From assembly GCA_963834365.1 (NCBI GenBank), contig CAWIBS010000037.1, forward strand, positions 74,179 to 138,178: a stretch of 64,000 nt of DNA. Direction: 5' to 3'. The notes under the pieces were generated by a model. It searched no databases, had not been told where the DNA came from, and saw nothing but the letters and a program-made list of their open reading frames with translations. Source of the DNA: CAWJAP01 sp963834365 (GTDB lineage Bacteria > Acidobacteriota > Vicinamibacteria > Vicinamibacterales > Vicinamibacteraceae). Positions 38,806-48,742 of the stretch are shown piece by piece. The translations under genes and the position numbers were made by a program. Positions within the stretch are counted from its first letter, which is position 1; every line of letters begins with the position of its first letter.

Positions 38806-40600
38806 GATCCATTGGACCACGGCGCGCACGCCGCTGCCGTGGCCTGGACACCTTCCTACTTCCTACTTCGTACTTCGTCCTTCGTATCTTCATCTGACCA
38901 CCGACCGCGGTCATGGTCGGGCGAATGCTGCGCAGACGGTCCGGAGGACACTCCAGCAGATCCTCGGAGAGCACCACGAAGTCGGCATGCTTGCCGGCCT
39001 CGATCGATCCCCGGTTCCGCTCGTCGAACCCCAGCCGGGCGGCGTCGATCGTCATCATGCGCAACGCGTCCTCGCGCGAGACGGCCTCGCCGGCGCTCAC
39101 GCGCTGCCCCGATTCGGTCTGCCGCGTCACGGCCGTGGCCATCGTCAGAAACGGGTTGAACGGGTTCATCGCCTCGTTCGCGTCGAGACCGAACATGTGA
39201 TCGGTATTGATGGCCACCGTTGCGCCCGCGTCACGCCAGCTCCTGAGGCCGATGAAGTGCGCCACCCGATCGGCGCCCAGCGCTCCGGCGAGCGCGTCCG
39301 CATCCTTGAAGTACCAGGCCGGCTGGGTATCCACGAGGACACCGAGGCGGGCTGCCCGTCTGGCCGTCTCGGCATGGGTGAAATACGCGTGAATCAGGGT
39401 GTGCCGCCGATCCGGTGCCGGCGCGGCTTTCTGAGCCGCCTCGATCGCATCGAGCACCACGTCCACGCCCGCGTCACCGGTCACATGCGCCACCATCTGC
39501 CAGCCCAGGCGATGACCGGCGGCAAAAGCCGCCGCGATCTGCTCGCGCGTCAGCGTCAGGAACCCGCGGTACGACAGGTCGTCGACGGCATAGAGCTGGC
39601 GGGCCCCGGAGCCGAAGGGCTCGCGCATGTAGGACGTCCCGATGAGAATGCCGCCGTCCGCCACGATCTTCAGCGGGCCGACCTTCAGCCAGTCGTCACC
39701 CTCGTTGAAGCGCAGGGGCAGCCCGCGAACGAACGCCTCCACGCCCGACTGGTAGGCAGACGGCGGAATGCGGATCGTGACGCCCGCCCTCAGGTGGAGG
39801 CGGCCCGCACGATGCAGCGCTTCGTAGGTGCGATAGCCGTCGAGGGTCGCGCCACGCTCGGTCACGCTCGTGATGCCCGAGGCGAGGTAGCGTCGGTGGA
39901 CCGCTTCGAGTCCATCGAGCGGGACGGCGTTGCTCGCCGCCGGCCGGAAGCGATCCAGCAATGCGCCGACGTTGCGCAGGAGGCCCGTGGGCTGGCCGTC
40001 GGTCCCGCGCACGATCGCGCCCCCCCGCGGGTCGGGCGTGGCCCCGGTGATCGCGGCCGCGCCGAGGGCTGCGGTGTTGAGGACGAAGGCGTAGGCGCCG
40101 TCCACGACGACCGGCTGGGTAGGCGAAGCGGCGTCGAGTTCCTGCCGTGTCGGGAATCGTCGTTCGCGTAAACGCGTGGGGAAGACGCGCGGCGTCCAGA
40201 TCCACGTCCCCGGCGCGGCGCCGGCGACCCGCGTTCGCAGCCACGCCTGGATGTCCGCCACCGACGTCAGGTTCACGAACGGCTGTGCGGCCTCGGTCGC
40301 CGCCACGTCGAGCGCGTGGACGTGGGTATCGATGAGGCCGGGGACGATCGTCCTCCCGCCGGCATCGACCACGCGCGTGTCCGGCCCGATCGCGCGGCGC
40401 ACCTCGGGGGTTGACCCGATCAGGCTGAAACGGCCGCCGCGCACGGCAAAGCCGGAGGCAATCCGCCACTCGGGGTCCACGGTCACGACCTTCGCGTTGA
40501 CGACCACGAGATCCGCGGGCGTCGTGGACGGCTGACCGGCCAGCCGCCCGCCGATGGCGACGGCAGCAAGCAGCCCCGACAGCAGGCGCCGCGTCATCAT
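38672..40600 (-). CDS. secreted amidohydrolase (YtcJ-like), 3' end in repeat
   Basis: The signal peptide is R-R-L-L-S-G-L-L-A-A-V-A-I-G-G. The metal-dependent hydrolase fold has I-D-T-H-V-H-A-L-D (HxH), the H-V-T-G-D-A-G-V strand, H-A-Y-F-T-H and the catalytic Asp in I-N-T-D-H-M-F. The family normally stops shortly after T-M-T-A-V-G-G (about 38900). Here the frame runs through a drifting repeat (TACTTCCTACTTCG units) and overlaps the next gene by 134 bases. A lost stop within the repeat is likely, so the true end is probably near 38893. Its ATG overlaps the stop of the DHDPS-like gene. The substrate (cyclic amide or ester) is unknown. Confidence 0.85.
   Translation of the reverse strand: MMTRRLLSGLLAAVAIGGRLAGQPSTTPADLVVVNAKVVTVDPEWRIASGFAVRGGRFSLIGSTPEVRRAIGPDTRVVDAGGRTIVPGLIDTHVHALDVAATEAAQPFVNLTSVADIQAWLRTRVAGAAPGTWIWTPRVFPTRLRERRFPTRQELDAASPTQPVVVDGAYAFVLNTAALGAAAITGATPDPRGGAIVRGTDGQPTGLLRNVGALLDRFRPAASNAVPLDGLEAVHRRYLASGITSVTERGATLDGYRTYEALHRAGRLHLRAGVTIRIPPSAYQSGVEAFVRGLPLRFNEGDDWLKVGPLKIVADGGILIGTSYMREPFGSGARQLYAVDDLSYRGFLTLTREQIAAAFAAGHRLGWQMVAHVTGDAGVDVVLDAIEAAQKAAPAPDRRHTLIHAYFTHAETARRAARLGVLVDTQPAWYFKDADALAGALGADRVAHFIGLRSWRDAGATVAINTDHMFGLDANEAMNPFNPFLTMATAVTRQTESGQRVSAGEAVSREDALRMMTIDAARLGFDERNRGSIEAGKHADFVVLSEDLLECPPDRLRSIRPTMTAVGGQMKIRRTKYEVGSRKVSRPRQRRARRGPMDHGARAPERPDRLAAVSAGGVPSSRPHHCAGERPRRPCSLDRRRS
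38853..38893. repeat. TACTTC drifting repeat at gene 3' end
   Basis: TACTTCCTACTTCGTACTTCG-type units at the place where the amidohydrolase should stop. Complement of the GAAGTACGAAGG units at 1005. Confidence 0.65.
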
Positions 40601-41656
40601 GGCTGGAGCCACTCCTCGAGGTGCGCCGACACGAAGTCGTCATCGGCGAGATGCGCGTACGCCGCCAGCACGCGGTCGATCTCGGCGCTCTGGCCAGGGC
40701 TGAGCGACTCGTGCGGATCCAGACACCGAATCGTGGTCAGCAGGCCCTGCCGGCGGAGCACTTCGTGGAGACCGGCGATGCAGCCCGCGAAACCGTTCGC
40801 CGCATCGAAGAAGGCAGCATTGGCATCGGTCACCTCCGCGGCGATCGTGAGGAGCTCCCGCGGCACCACGCCGGTCGCCGCCGCAGCACGGCACGCGTCG
40901 AGGAGCGCGACCGCCTGCCGTGTCCACACCGCCCAGTGTCCGAGCAGACCGCCGACGATGCGTCGCTCGACCGGCCGTCCACCGCGCAGGAAGCGGAACG
41001 TCGTCAGCAGGTCGGCCACGATCGCATCATCGTTGCCCGTGTAAAGGGCGATGTCGTCACGCCCGCTGTCGATGACCGCCCGCACCACGTCGAGGGTTGC
41101 GTAGCGGGAGAACGGGGCGATCTTGATCGCCACCACGGCGTCGATCTCGGCAAACCGGCGCCAGAACGCGTAGCCGAGCGGCCGTCCGCCTACCGAAGGC
41201 TGGAGGTAGAACCCGACAATCGGCAACTGGCGGCCGATCGCCTCGCAATGCGCCATCAACTCCTGGTCCGAGGCCTCGGCGAGTGCAGCGAGGCTGAGCA
41301 GGCCGGCGTGGTAGCCGAGGCGCGCGAGGAGATCCGCCTCGCGCAGGGCCTGGTCGGTGGGGCCGCAGATGCCGCCGATGCGGACGAGCGGGTGTCCGCC
41401 GCGCGCGTCGGCGCGATCCATTTCGTCACGCGCGAGCGTCAGCACCGGCTCGAACAGGCCGATGCGCGGATCGCGAATCGCGAACTGGGTCGTGTGCACG
41501 CCCACCGCCAGGCCGCCGGCGCCAGCCGCCGCATAGTAGCGGGTCAGCGCGCGCTGGCGCCGTTCATCCAGGCGTCCGCCGGCGTCGAGCGCCAGCGGGT
41601 GCGCGGGAATGGCGACACCCGTGTGTGATGCGATCGGCAATTGCCGTTGGCCACAT
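40597..41656 (-). CDS. dihydrodipicolinate synthase-like aldolase, frameshift near 41615
   Basis: A TIM-barrel class I aldolase of the DHDPS/NAL superfamily: V-A-I-P-A-H-P-L-A-L-D-A-G-G-R-L-D near the N-terminus, I-G-G-I-C-G-P, V-G-F-Y-L-Q-P and V-A-I-K-I-A-P-F-S-R-Y, where the lysine is the Schiff-base position. Compared with DHDPS the second half is longer. The first codons lie in another frame: M-W-P-T-A-I-A-D-R-I-T-H-G from ATG 41656 joins by a one-base slip near 41615. It neighbours the epimerase gene (41726-42760) on the same strand, as in sugar-acid catabolic loci. Substrate unknown. Confidence 0.8.
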
Positions 41657-41725
41657 GCGTGATGCCACGATCCTCCCTCTCGGCCCGCCGGGGCGTGGCG
41701 GGAACGAGTGCGACAGCCTGCGCCT

Positions 41726-42760
41726 TCAGAACCGGCCGGCGCGTGATTCGAAGTGCGTGGGCTTGTCCAGACTCGCACCACCGCGCAAGACCCAGTCGGC
41801 CGTCCAGCGCACGAGCGTGTCGGCATCGACGCGTGGACGCCCGAAGAGCGACCAGCCGAGCGCGCCGTTGCTCAGCAGCGCGTCTGCCGCTTCGACGCCG
41901 GTGAACGTGACGTCCACGTCCATGAGCTGCGCCAGCGTCGCACTGACCTGCCGCACCGCCAGCTCCTCGGGGCCGGCCAGGTTGACGATGAGCGCGGGTG
42001 ACGCGGCACGGGCCAGGGAGGCGACCGCCATGGCATTCGCGTCGGCCTGCCAGATGACGTTGACATGGCCCATCGACACGTCCACCGGTTCCCGGGCCAG
42101 TACGCGCCGCGCCAGATCGACGAGCACGCCGTAGCGCATCTCGGTGGCGTAGTTGAGGCGCAGCAGTGATACCCGGATCCCGCGCGTCCGGCTGAAATAC
42201 TCGAACAGCCGTTCGCGGCCCAGGCAGCTCATCGCATACTCACCCACCGGCTGCGGCGCGTCGGTCTCGCGCGATCCGCCGCGGCCGGCCGACGTCAGCC
42301 CGTAGACATTCCCCGTCGAGAAGGCCGCGATGCGGCTCTCGGGGAACCGGCGACAGACCATCGCGGGCAGATGTGCGTTCATCGCCCACGTCAAGGGCTC
42401 GTCACCGGAGGAGCCGAACTTCCGTCCGGCCATGAACAGCACGTTCGGCGCGTCGGGCAGGGCCGCCAGCGCGCGCTCGTCGAGCAGGTCGGCGCGCACG
42501 GTCTCGACGCCGTGCCGCTCGAGCGCCTCCTGCTCCGCCGGCGATGAGAACCGCGAGACCCCGATCACCCGGCGCGGCCGTCCGGCGGCCTCGGCCGCGC
42601 GCCGCACCATCCGCGCGAGCGTCGGCCCCATCTTTCCCGCCACACCGAGGACGAGCACGTCGCCGTCCACTCGCCTGAGCGCATCGACAGCCGCAGGTGT
42701 GGGCTCGCTCAGCAGATCGTCGAGCTCGTCCACCCCGCCAATGACAGTGGGAAGTGCCAT
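41726..42760 (-). CDS. NAD-dependent epimerase/dehydratase-like protein
   Basis: 344 residues with a Rossmann fold: V-L-V-L-G-V-A-G-K-M-G (GxxGxxG), V-L-F-M-A-G-R-K-F-G and F-S-T-G-N-V-Y-G. The place of the catalytic YxxxK shows E-Y-A-M-S-C-L-G, tyrosine without the lysine, so catalysis may be altered or the protein may bind rather than convert its sugar. The frame is intact. ATG 42760 is a few bases after a minus-strand -10 box (42774-42769). Paired with the downstream aldolase gene, it suggests sugar or sugar-acid metabolism. Confidence 0.8.
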   Translation of the reverse strand: MALPTVIGGVDELDDLLSEPTPAAVDALRRVDGDVLVLGVAGKMGPTLARMVRRAAEAAGRPRRVIGVSRFSSPAEQEALERHGVETVRADLLDERALAALPDAPNVLFMAGRKFGSSGDEPLTWAMNAHLPAMVCRRFPESRIAAFSTGNVYGLTSAGRGGSRETDAPQPVGEYAMSCLGRERLFEYFSRTRGIRVSLLRLNYATEMRYGVLVDLARRVLAREPVDVSMGHVNVIWQADANAMAVASLARAASPALIVNLAGPEELAVRQVSATLAQLMDVDVTFTGVEAADALLSNGALGWSLFGRPRVDADTLVRWTADWVLRGGASLDKPTHFESRAGRF

Positions 42761-42767
42761 CGCGCCC

Positions 42768-42774
42768 TATTATG
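42768..42774. promoter_or_regulatory. symmetric -10 core for divergent genes
   Basis: TATTATG reads TATTAT toward the GNAT gene (GTG 42789) and CATAAT toward the epimerase gene (ATG 42760, eight bases away). The same geometry is present at 7780. Confidence 0.5.
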
Positions 42775-42788
42775 GGTGCGGATCACGC

Positions 42789-43649
42789 GTGCCGCTCCCA
42801 CACCGCCTTTCACTCCGCCCGATGACGGCAGCCGATGTGCCGGCCGGCCTCGCGTTGTGCCGGGCGAGCCGCTGGAATCAGGTCGAGCGCGACTGGCATC
42901 GCTTTCTGGCCGCCTCACCCGACGGCGCTGCCGTCGCCGAGCGCCACGGGCGCATCGTCGGCACGGTGGCGACGCTGCCCTACGAGTCGCGCTTCACCTG
43001 GATCTCGATGGTGCTGGTCGATCCGGCCGAGCGGGGCCAGGGGATCGGCACGCGGCTGCTCGCGCACGGCTTGTCACTCGTGGAGTCCGGGGTCGCCGCC
43101 AGGCTCGACGCGACCCCGGCGGGGGAAGCGATCTATCGCCCGCTGGGCTTCGTGGAGGAGTTCGCGCTCACGCGCTGGCGGCTCGATCAGCGGGCATCGT
43201 CACTGGCCGGAGACCCGCTGGCACGACCGCTCGAGCCTCGCGACTGGCCCGCGATCCTGGCGCTCGATGCACCGGCCTTCGGCGTCTCCCGCGCCGATCA
43301 CCTCGCATGGCTGGCGGACGGCGCGCCGCACTACGCCTGGGTGCTCGATGGCCAGGGCACCATCGGCGCCTGCCTCTTCGGCCGCCACGGCCACGATCGC
43401 GATCAACTTGGCCCGCTCATCGCCCGCGACCGCAGGTCGGCTGAGACCGTGCTCGCCACCTGCCTCGCGGCACATCCCGAGCGGGAGTTCTACGTGGACG
43501 CGCCTGATGCGCAGCCCGGCTGGCGGGACTGGCTCACGAAGATCGGGTTCACCGCGGAGCGCCCGTTTCTGCGGATGCATCGCGGGCAACTGGCGTCGGC
43601 GGGAAGGCCGGAAGCGGTCTTCGCCATCACCGGGCCCGAGTTCGGGTGA
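42789..43649 (+). CDS. GNAT family acetyltransferase, two-domain
   Basis: 286 residues from GTG 42789. The N-terminal GNAT domain has R-G-Q-G-I-G-T-R-L-L (acetyl-CoA P-loop) after V-L-V-D-P. The C-terminal domain resembles a second, degenerate GNAT fold (L-E-P-R-D-W-P-A-I-L-A-L-D ... F-Y-V-D-A-P-D). Frame intact. The substrate is not predictable. It is divergent from the epimerase gene, sharing the 28-base promoter region. Confidence 0.82.
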   Translation: MPLPHRLSLRPMTAADVPAGLALCRASRWNQVERDWHRFLAASPDGAAVAERHGRIVGTVATLPYESRFTWISMVLVDPAERGQGIGTRLLAHGLSLVESGVAARLDATPAGEAIYRPLGFVEEFALTRWRLDQRASSLAGDPLARPLEPRDWPAILALDAPAFGVSRADHLAWLADGAPHYAWVLDGQGTIGACLFGRHGHDRDQLGPLIARDRRSAETVLATCLAAHPEREFYVDAPDAQPGWRDWLTKIGFTAERPFLRMHRGQLASAGRPEAVFAITGPEFG

Positions 43650-43669
43650 TCAAGGGCTCAAGGCTGGAG

Positions 43670-43725
43670 GCGCAGGCTGAGGTTCCACCCGCCCAGTCGC
43701 CCAGCCCCAGTCCCAGTCGCCCAAC
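43670..43725. repeat. CCCAGTCGCC drifting repeat
   Basis: CCCAGTCGCCCAGCCCCAGTCCC-type units between two convergent genes. Confidence 0.5.
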
Positions 43726-45438
43726 TTACTTGATGGGCGCCGCTTCGGGGATCGCCGCGCCGTCGTGCCGGGGCTCGGATGCCCCGAAGTGCACGCCTGA
43801 CGGGGTGCTCATCACCGCCTGGCCGAAGCCGAATGTGCTGGTGCGCGGCGGCACGACCCGCACGTCGTGCCCGAGGCTCGTGAGCGCGGTGCGCGTCGAT
43901 TCCGGCACCAGCTCCTCGACCTGCACGTCGCAGCCGTCGAAGGTGGCCTTGGTGAACCGGCCGGCCTCGAGCGCCTGCTGCATGGTCAGGCCATAGTCGG
44001 CGATGTCCGACACGAACTGGGCATGCGCCTGCGCCTGGTTCCACCCGCCCATGATGCCGAAGCCAATCCGCACGCCATCCTTTTCCATGAACCCCGGGAT
44101 GATCGTGTGCAGCGGCCGCTTGCGAGGCTCGAGCGTATTGGGACGGCCGGGCTCGATCGTGAACAGCGCACCGCGATTGTGCAGCATGAAGCCGGTCTTC
44201 GCCGGGACGAGGCCCGATCCGAAGCCCTGATAGTTGCTCTGGATCAGCGACACGATGCTGCCCTCGCGATCGACCACGCTCAGGTAGATCGTGTCATGCC
44301 CCCTGGCCTGCGAGATCGCGGCGAAGTCGGAGGGCGTCGTCCGGCAGGCGGCGCGCTTCAGATCGATGAGCGCGGCCCGACGCACCGCTCGCTGCTTGTC
44401 GAGCATGTCGGCCACGGGCACCTTCGCGAAGCGCGGATCGCCGACATAGTGCAGCAGGTCGGCATAGGCCAGCTTCTTCGCTTCGATCATCACGTGCATG
44501 GCGCGCGGGCTGTGGAAGCCGTACTCGGCCAGAGGAAACCGCTCCATGAGATCGAGCATCATCAGTGCCGCGATGCCCTGCCCCTGCGGCGGAATCTCCG
44601 ACACCGTCCATCCGCGGTAGGTGGTCTGGATCGGCGCCACCCATTCGGGCTGGAAAGCCGAGAGATCCTCGAGGGTCATCACGCCGCTGTCCGCCTTGAG
44701 GATCGCGACGATGGCATCGGCCACGGGGCCGCGATAGAAGCCATCCCGGCCGCGCTCGGCGATCAGCCGCAGGGTCCCCGCCAAACCGGGATTGCGGAAG
44801 ATCTCGCCGGCCCGCGGGGCCTTGCCGTTCACGAGGAAGGTCTCGCGCGAGCCGGGCCGGGACGCCAGCCACTTCTCCGATCCCCCCACCCCCTGGCCGT
44901 GACCTCGGCGACCGGAAAGCCCTCCTCGGCGTAGTAGATCGCCGGCGCGAGCAGCGTCTTGAAATCCAGCCGTCCCTCCTGTTCCCGCAGCGCCGCCCAG
45001 CCGGCGACGACCCCGGGGACCGTGACGGTGTGCGCCCCGTCCTTCGGCATCTCCTTCAGGCCCTGCGCCGTCAGCATCGCGGCGCTCAACGCGGCCGGGG
45101 ACCAGCCGCTGGCGTTCAACCCGGACAGCTTGCCGGTCTTCGCGTTGTAGTGGAGGACGAACAGGTCACCGCCGAGCCCGTTGCCCGTCGGTTCCATCAG
45201 GCCCATCACCGCGTTGGCCGCAATGGCCGCATCGACGGCGTTGCCGCCGCGTTCGAGAATCTGCACCCCGGCGCGCGCCGCCAGCGGCTGGCTCGCGGCG
45301 ACGATACCGTGCCGCGCCGCGACCATCGATCGGCCAACCCGGGGCGGCGGCGCGCCGTCGGTGGCCGGCGACTGCGCTGCGATGTACAGGCCACGCCACC
45401 ATTGCCATCAGCACTGCTCCCAACGACGCCGTCCGCAT
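43726..45438 (-). CDS. ggt: gamma-glutamyltransferase, frameshifts near 45385 and 44890
   Basis: Start ATG 45438 with GGAGGAAAC just upstream and a signal peptide (L-G-A-V-L-M-A-M-V-A-W). The N-terminal large-subunit part has G-I-V-A-A-S-Q-P-L-A, E-R-G-G-N-A-V-D-A-A-I-A and G-N-G-L-G-G-D. The cleavage-site threonine is in G-H-D-T-I-Y-L-S-V-V-D, followed by Y-Q-G-F-G-S-G. The enzyme hydrolyses or transfers the gamma-glutamyl group of glutathione in the periplasm after self-cleavage before the Thr. Three blocks read in successive frames. The stop at 43726 follows A-A-P-I-K. Joined length about 570, normal for the family. Confidence 0.88.
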
Positions 45439-45487
45439 GTTTCCTCCCGCGTCTGTCGTGTGCCGGGCCGCCGCTGCCGAATCCCAC

Positions 45488-45982
45488 TCACTTGGCCGTC
45501 GAGCGCTGGCCGAGCTCGCGATCGAGATCGAGCAGCGACGACGGGTCGCTCCCTACCAGACGGAACTTCGCCACGATCTCGCGCGCCGACCTCTCTTCCT
45601 CGACCTGTTCGGTCAGGAACCACTGGAGCTCCACCGTCGCCGCGTAGGCCTTCTCCTTGAACGCCAGCTCGTACAGCGCGTCGATCTGGCGGCTGACTTC
45701 CTGCTCCTGCACGAGCGCGGCCTCGAATACCGCCGGAATCGCCTCGTAGACCGCCCTGGGCTCCGGCATCGCCTTGAGCTCGACGGTCCCGTCGCGGGCG
45801 ATCAGAAAGTCGTACAGCTTCATCGCATGGCCGTACTCCTCCTGACTCTGCAGCCGCAGCCAGTGCGCGCAGCCGTTGAACGCCTGCCGGGCACAGAACG
45901 CCGACATCGCAAGGTAGGAGTAGGAGGCCGACATCTCGGCGTTGATTTGACGATTGATGGCTTCGTGAACGACCGGGCTCAT
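45488..45982 (-). CDS. ftnA: ferritin (non-heme, bacterial FtnA-like)
   Basis: 164 residues, a four-helix bundle: E-M-S-A-S-Y-S-Y-L-A-M at helix A, E-E-Y-G-H-A-M (ferroxidase ligands Glu and His) at helix B, A-A-L-V-Q-E-Q-E-V and W-F-L-T-E-Q-V-E-E-E at helices C and D. Typical of 24-mer bacterial ferritin storing iron as ferrihydrite. The ATG at 45982 has AAGGAG about nine bases upstream. Frame intact. Oxidative-stress and iron context is weak: the nearest related genes are GGT and, far off, msrPQ. Confidence 0.9.
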   Translation of the reverse strand: MSPVVHEAINRQINAEMSASYSYLAMSAFCARQAFNGCAHWLRLQSQEEYGHAMKLYDFLIARDGTVELKAMPEPRAVYEAIPAVFEAALVQEQEVSRQIDALYELAFKEKAYAATVELQWFLTEQVEEERSAREIVAKFRLVGSDPSSLLDLDRELGQRSTAK

Positions 45983-45984
45983 GA

Positions 45985-46126
45985 ACGTGCTCCTTGGGTC
46001 GGGCTACAGGCTACGGGCTACGGATTTGGTCTTGGTCTTGGTCTTTGGTCTGGTCGGGGCTACGGGCTACAGGCTACGGGCTGCGGGCCACGGACTTGGT
46101 CTTCAGTCTTCAGTCGGGTTCGTGGC
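45985..46126. repeat. drifting CTACGGGCTACAGG and CTTGGTCTTGG repeats
   Basis: Two kinds of unit alternate: GGCTACGGGCTACAGGC (three runs) and TTGGTCTTGGTCTTGG (two runs). They fill the spacer between the ferritin start and the end of the kinase-like gene. Confidence 0.65.
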
Positions 46127-46133
46127 TCCGTGG

Positions 46134-46964
46134 CTAGTAAAGGACCATCTCTTCGCCGCGTTCGGCGACGATCTTCGTGAAGTGCTCGACGATGGCCGTA
46201 CGACGCGCGAGAAGCGCCAGGATGTGCGTCGGGTTCGACATACGCCTTGAGCGCGTCGCGAAGCTCGACTTCCGGAACGCGTCTTGAGCCGTTCGAACAG
46301 CTTGCGGTCGATTCTGCGCATGATGCCGGGCGTGTCGAGCTCGCGGTCGCGCCGGAAGGCACGCGTGAAGTCGATCAGCCAGATGTGAAAGTCCTCAGTG
46401 ACGAGTTGATTGCCGAGGTTGCGATCGCTGTCCTGGACGAGCGCGGTGAAGACGCGGGCCGTATAGACCTGTTTTTCCCACTCGGTCTGATCCGGCGGCG
46501 CGATGTTCGCTTTGAGACGCTCGTCTTCATCCCATTTCTTGTCGACCCACCACGTCACCGCGCCGGGCTGCCCCCTCCAGCGCCGCTCGATCGACACCGG
46601 CACGAGATCGTCGTAGCCGAGCACGCGCGCCAGCCGGTAGGCGGCGATGTTGTAGCCATAGTAGTCCCTGAAGTTCAACTCTTCGCGGCCGCTCTTGAAC
46701 CGCATGCGCTCTTTCTTGCGATCGATCGACTGGAATGCGGCGTCGTGTATGATGTCACCGAGCTGCAGCGTCAACCGCGTCAGATCGGGTGACTCCCTTG
46801 CCGATGGGCCGCGATTTGACGATCTGCCCCTCGCGCAGGAAGCGTTCGATGGCGTCGGGCGTCGGGAGGGACTTGTCGGCCGCCCCGATCGCCTGCCCGC
46901 CGCCGATGAGCAGGGCCGCCGCGACGAGCGTCGCCGCGCCTGGCCACGGGCCGCGAAGCCGCAT
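46134..46964 (-). CDS. secreted kinase-like protein (HipA/FAM20-like fold suspected), frameshifts near 46775, 46275, 46210
   Basis: The signal peptide is A-T-L-V-A-A-A-L-L-I-G-G-G. The first third contains I-E-R-F-L-R-E-G-Q-I-V-K-S-R-P-I-G-K-G-V-T. After a slip near 46775 it continues R-M-R-F-K-S-G-R-E-E-L-N-F-R-D-Y-Y-G-Y-N-I-A-A-Y-R-L-A. The motif Q-D-S-D-R-N-L-G-N-Q-L-V and later H-I-W-L-I-D-F-T-R-A-F have the spacing of the catalytic Asp/Asn and metal-binding D-F pair in FAM20-, CotH- or HipA-like atypical kinases. The C-terminus ends E-H-F-T-K-I-V-A-E-R-G-E-E-M-V. If real, this is a secreted kinase; substrate unknown. The family itself is common in acidobacteria, and I am confident only of the joined reading. 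Confidence 0.6.
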
Positions 46965-47018
46965 GCTGGTCCGCCGGTCGGTTGCGCGGGTCACGAGTCC
47001 TTCACGGGGACGGTCCCA

Positions 47019-47046
47019 CTGACAGGACCGAACCGCCCGTTATAAT
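47019..47046 (+). promoter_or_regulatory. sigma-70-like promoter CTGACA-16-TATAAT
   Basis: -35 CTGACA (47019-47024), a 16-base spacer, and -10 TATAAT (47041-47046) before the amidohydrolase ATG at 47065. Minus-strand TATTAT in the same core could serve the divergent kinase-like gene. It is the best promoter in the window. Confidence 0.65.
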
Positions 47047-47064
47047 ACGCGCTTCGCGTTGCCC

Positions 47065-48740
47065 ATGAGCCCGCGCTTCCCCACCCTGTTCGCGACCCTC
47101 GGCTTCCTGCTGCTGCTCGTGGCTGGCCCCGCCGCCCAGCAGATTCGGCCTGCGCCCGATCGCCCTGCCGGGGAAGGCGACGGGCCCTTCGACCGCCTCG
47201 TCCTGCGCGGCGTCACGGTCATCGACGGGACCGGCGCCCCGCCGCAGGGCCCCATCGACATCGTCATCGCGGGCAACCGGATCGCCGAGGTGCGGGCCGT
47301 CGGGTATCCCGGGATCCCGATCCGTCCGGAAAGCCGTCCAGCGAAGGGCACGCGGGAAATCGACGGCGCCGGACTGTTCGTCATGCCCGGATTCGTCGAT
47401 CTGCATACGCACATCGGCGGCGCGCCGAAGGCGCCCGACGCCGAGTACGTCTACAAGCTGTGGCTGGCGCACGGCGTGACGACCGACGCGGGGCGTGCCT
47501 GCCGGCCCGATGGACTGGACGCTGCGGGAGCGCGAGCCGGAGCGCCCGGAACGAGATCACCGCGCCGCGCATCTTCGCCTACCACCGCCCGGGACCGGCG
47601 AAGGCTGGACCGGCGGCGCGTATCACCACGCCGGCGAAGGCGCGCGAATGGGTGGACTGGGCGGCCGGGCGCGGCATCGACGGCCTGAAGCTCTTCGCCG
47701 AAGACCCCGAGGTGATGAAGGCGCTGGTCGCGCGCGCCAGCGAACTCGGGCTCGGCGCGACCGCGCACCTGGCGCAGACCGGGCATCGCCCGGATGAACG
47801 TGCGCGACGCGGTCGCGACTGGGCCTGCTGTCAATCGAGCACTTCTATGGTCTGTTCGATGTCGCTCCTCGAAGGACTATTCGGTTCAGCCGTATCCCGC
47901 CGACCCACAACTACAACGACGAGCAGCATCGATTCGGCCAGGTGGCCCGGCTCTGGGACAAGATCCACCCGCGCGGCAGCAAGGAGTGGAACGACCTGGT
48001 CGACGAGCTGGTCGACGGCGCGGGTCGTCGCTCGATCCGACGATGACGATCTACGCGGCCAACCGCGACCTGATGCGCGCGCGCACGGCCGAATGGCACG
48101 AGACCTACACGCTGCCGCGCTCGTGGGACTTCTTTCAGCCGAACCGCGAGCACCACGGGTCTTACTGGTTCTACTGGACGACCGAAGACGAGGTCGCCTG
48201 GAAGAACTTCTACCGCGTCTGGATGTCGTTCCTGAACGACTTCAAGAACCGCGGCGGCCGCGTCACGACGGGCTCGGACTCGGGCTTCATCTACAAGCTC
48301 TATGGCTTCGGCTACATCGAGGAGCTCGAGCTGCTGCAGGAAGCCGGCTTCCATCCGCTGGAGGTGATTCGAGCGGCGACGCTTCCACGGCGCGCAGGCG
48401 CTCGCACGAGCCGAAGGACAAGCCGCTCGAGTTCGGCACTCGTGCGGCCGGGCCTGCTCGCCGATCTGGTCGTCGTCGATCAGAACCCGCTCGAGAATCT
48501 GAAGGTGCTGTACGGCACCGGCGCGTTGAGGCTGAACGATCGCACCGGTCGCGCCGAACGCGTCGGAGGCGTCAAGTACACGATCAAGGACGGCATCGTC
48601 TACGATGCGAGGAAGCTGCTGGCCGACGTCGCGGCGATGGTGTCGCGCGCCAAGGCACGCTGCGTCGCAGACGACGGCCGGCCCGTAGCGATTCCGCATA
48701 CCCGTTGGTCTCCCAGTCCCCCAGCCCCTGATTTCTTTCG
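47065..48740 (+). CDS. secreted amidohydrolase, at least five frameshifts
   Basis: Signal peptide L-F-A-T-L-G-F-L-L-L-L-V-A-G-P-A-A-Q. The imidazolonepropionase-like fold starts with V-I-D-G-T-G-A-P-P and has F-V-D-L-H-T-H-I-G-G (metal HxH). Later, out of frame, come W-V-D-W-A-A-G-R-G-I-D-G-L-K and, in the last long block, R-V-T-T-G-S-D-S-G and V-V-D-Q-N-P-L-E-N. The blocks follow one another in collinear order through slips near 47485, 47540, 47780, 47870 and 48015. The end is not marked by a stop in the last frame. Only the position of the metal and D-S-G motifs supports the family; the substrate is unknown. Confidence 0.75.
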
Positions 48741-48742
48741 AC

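Noticed and set aside
38804..40171. 455-codon plus-strand frame
   Set aside because: Antisense of the amidohydrolase gene; shadow frame.
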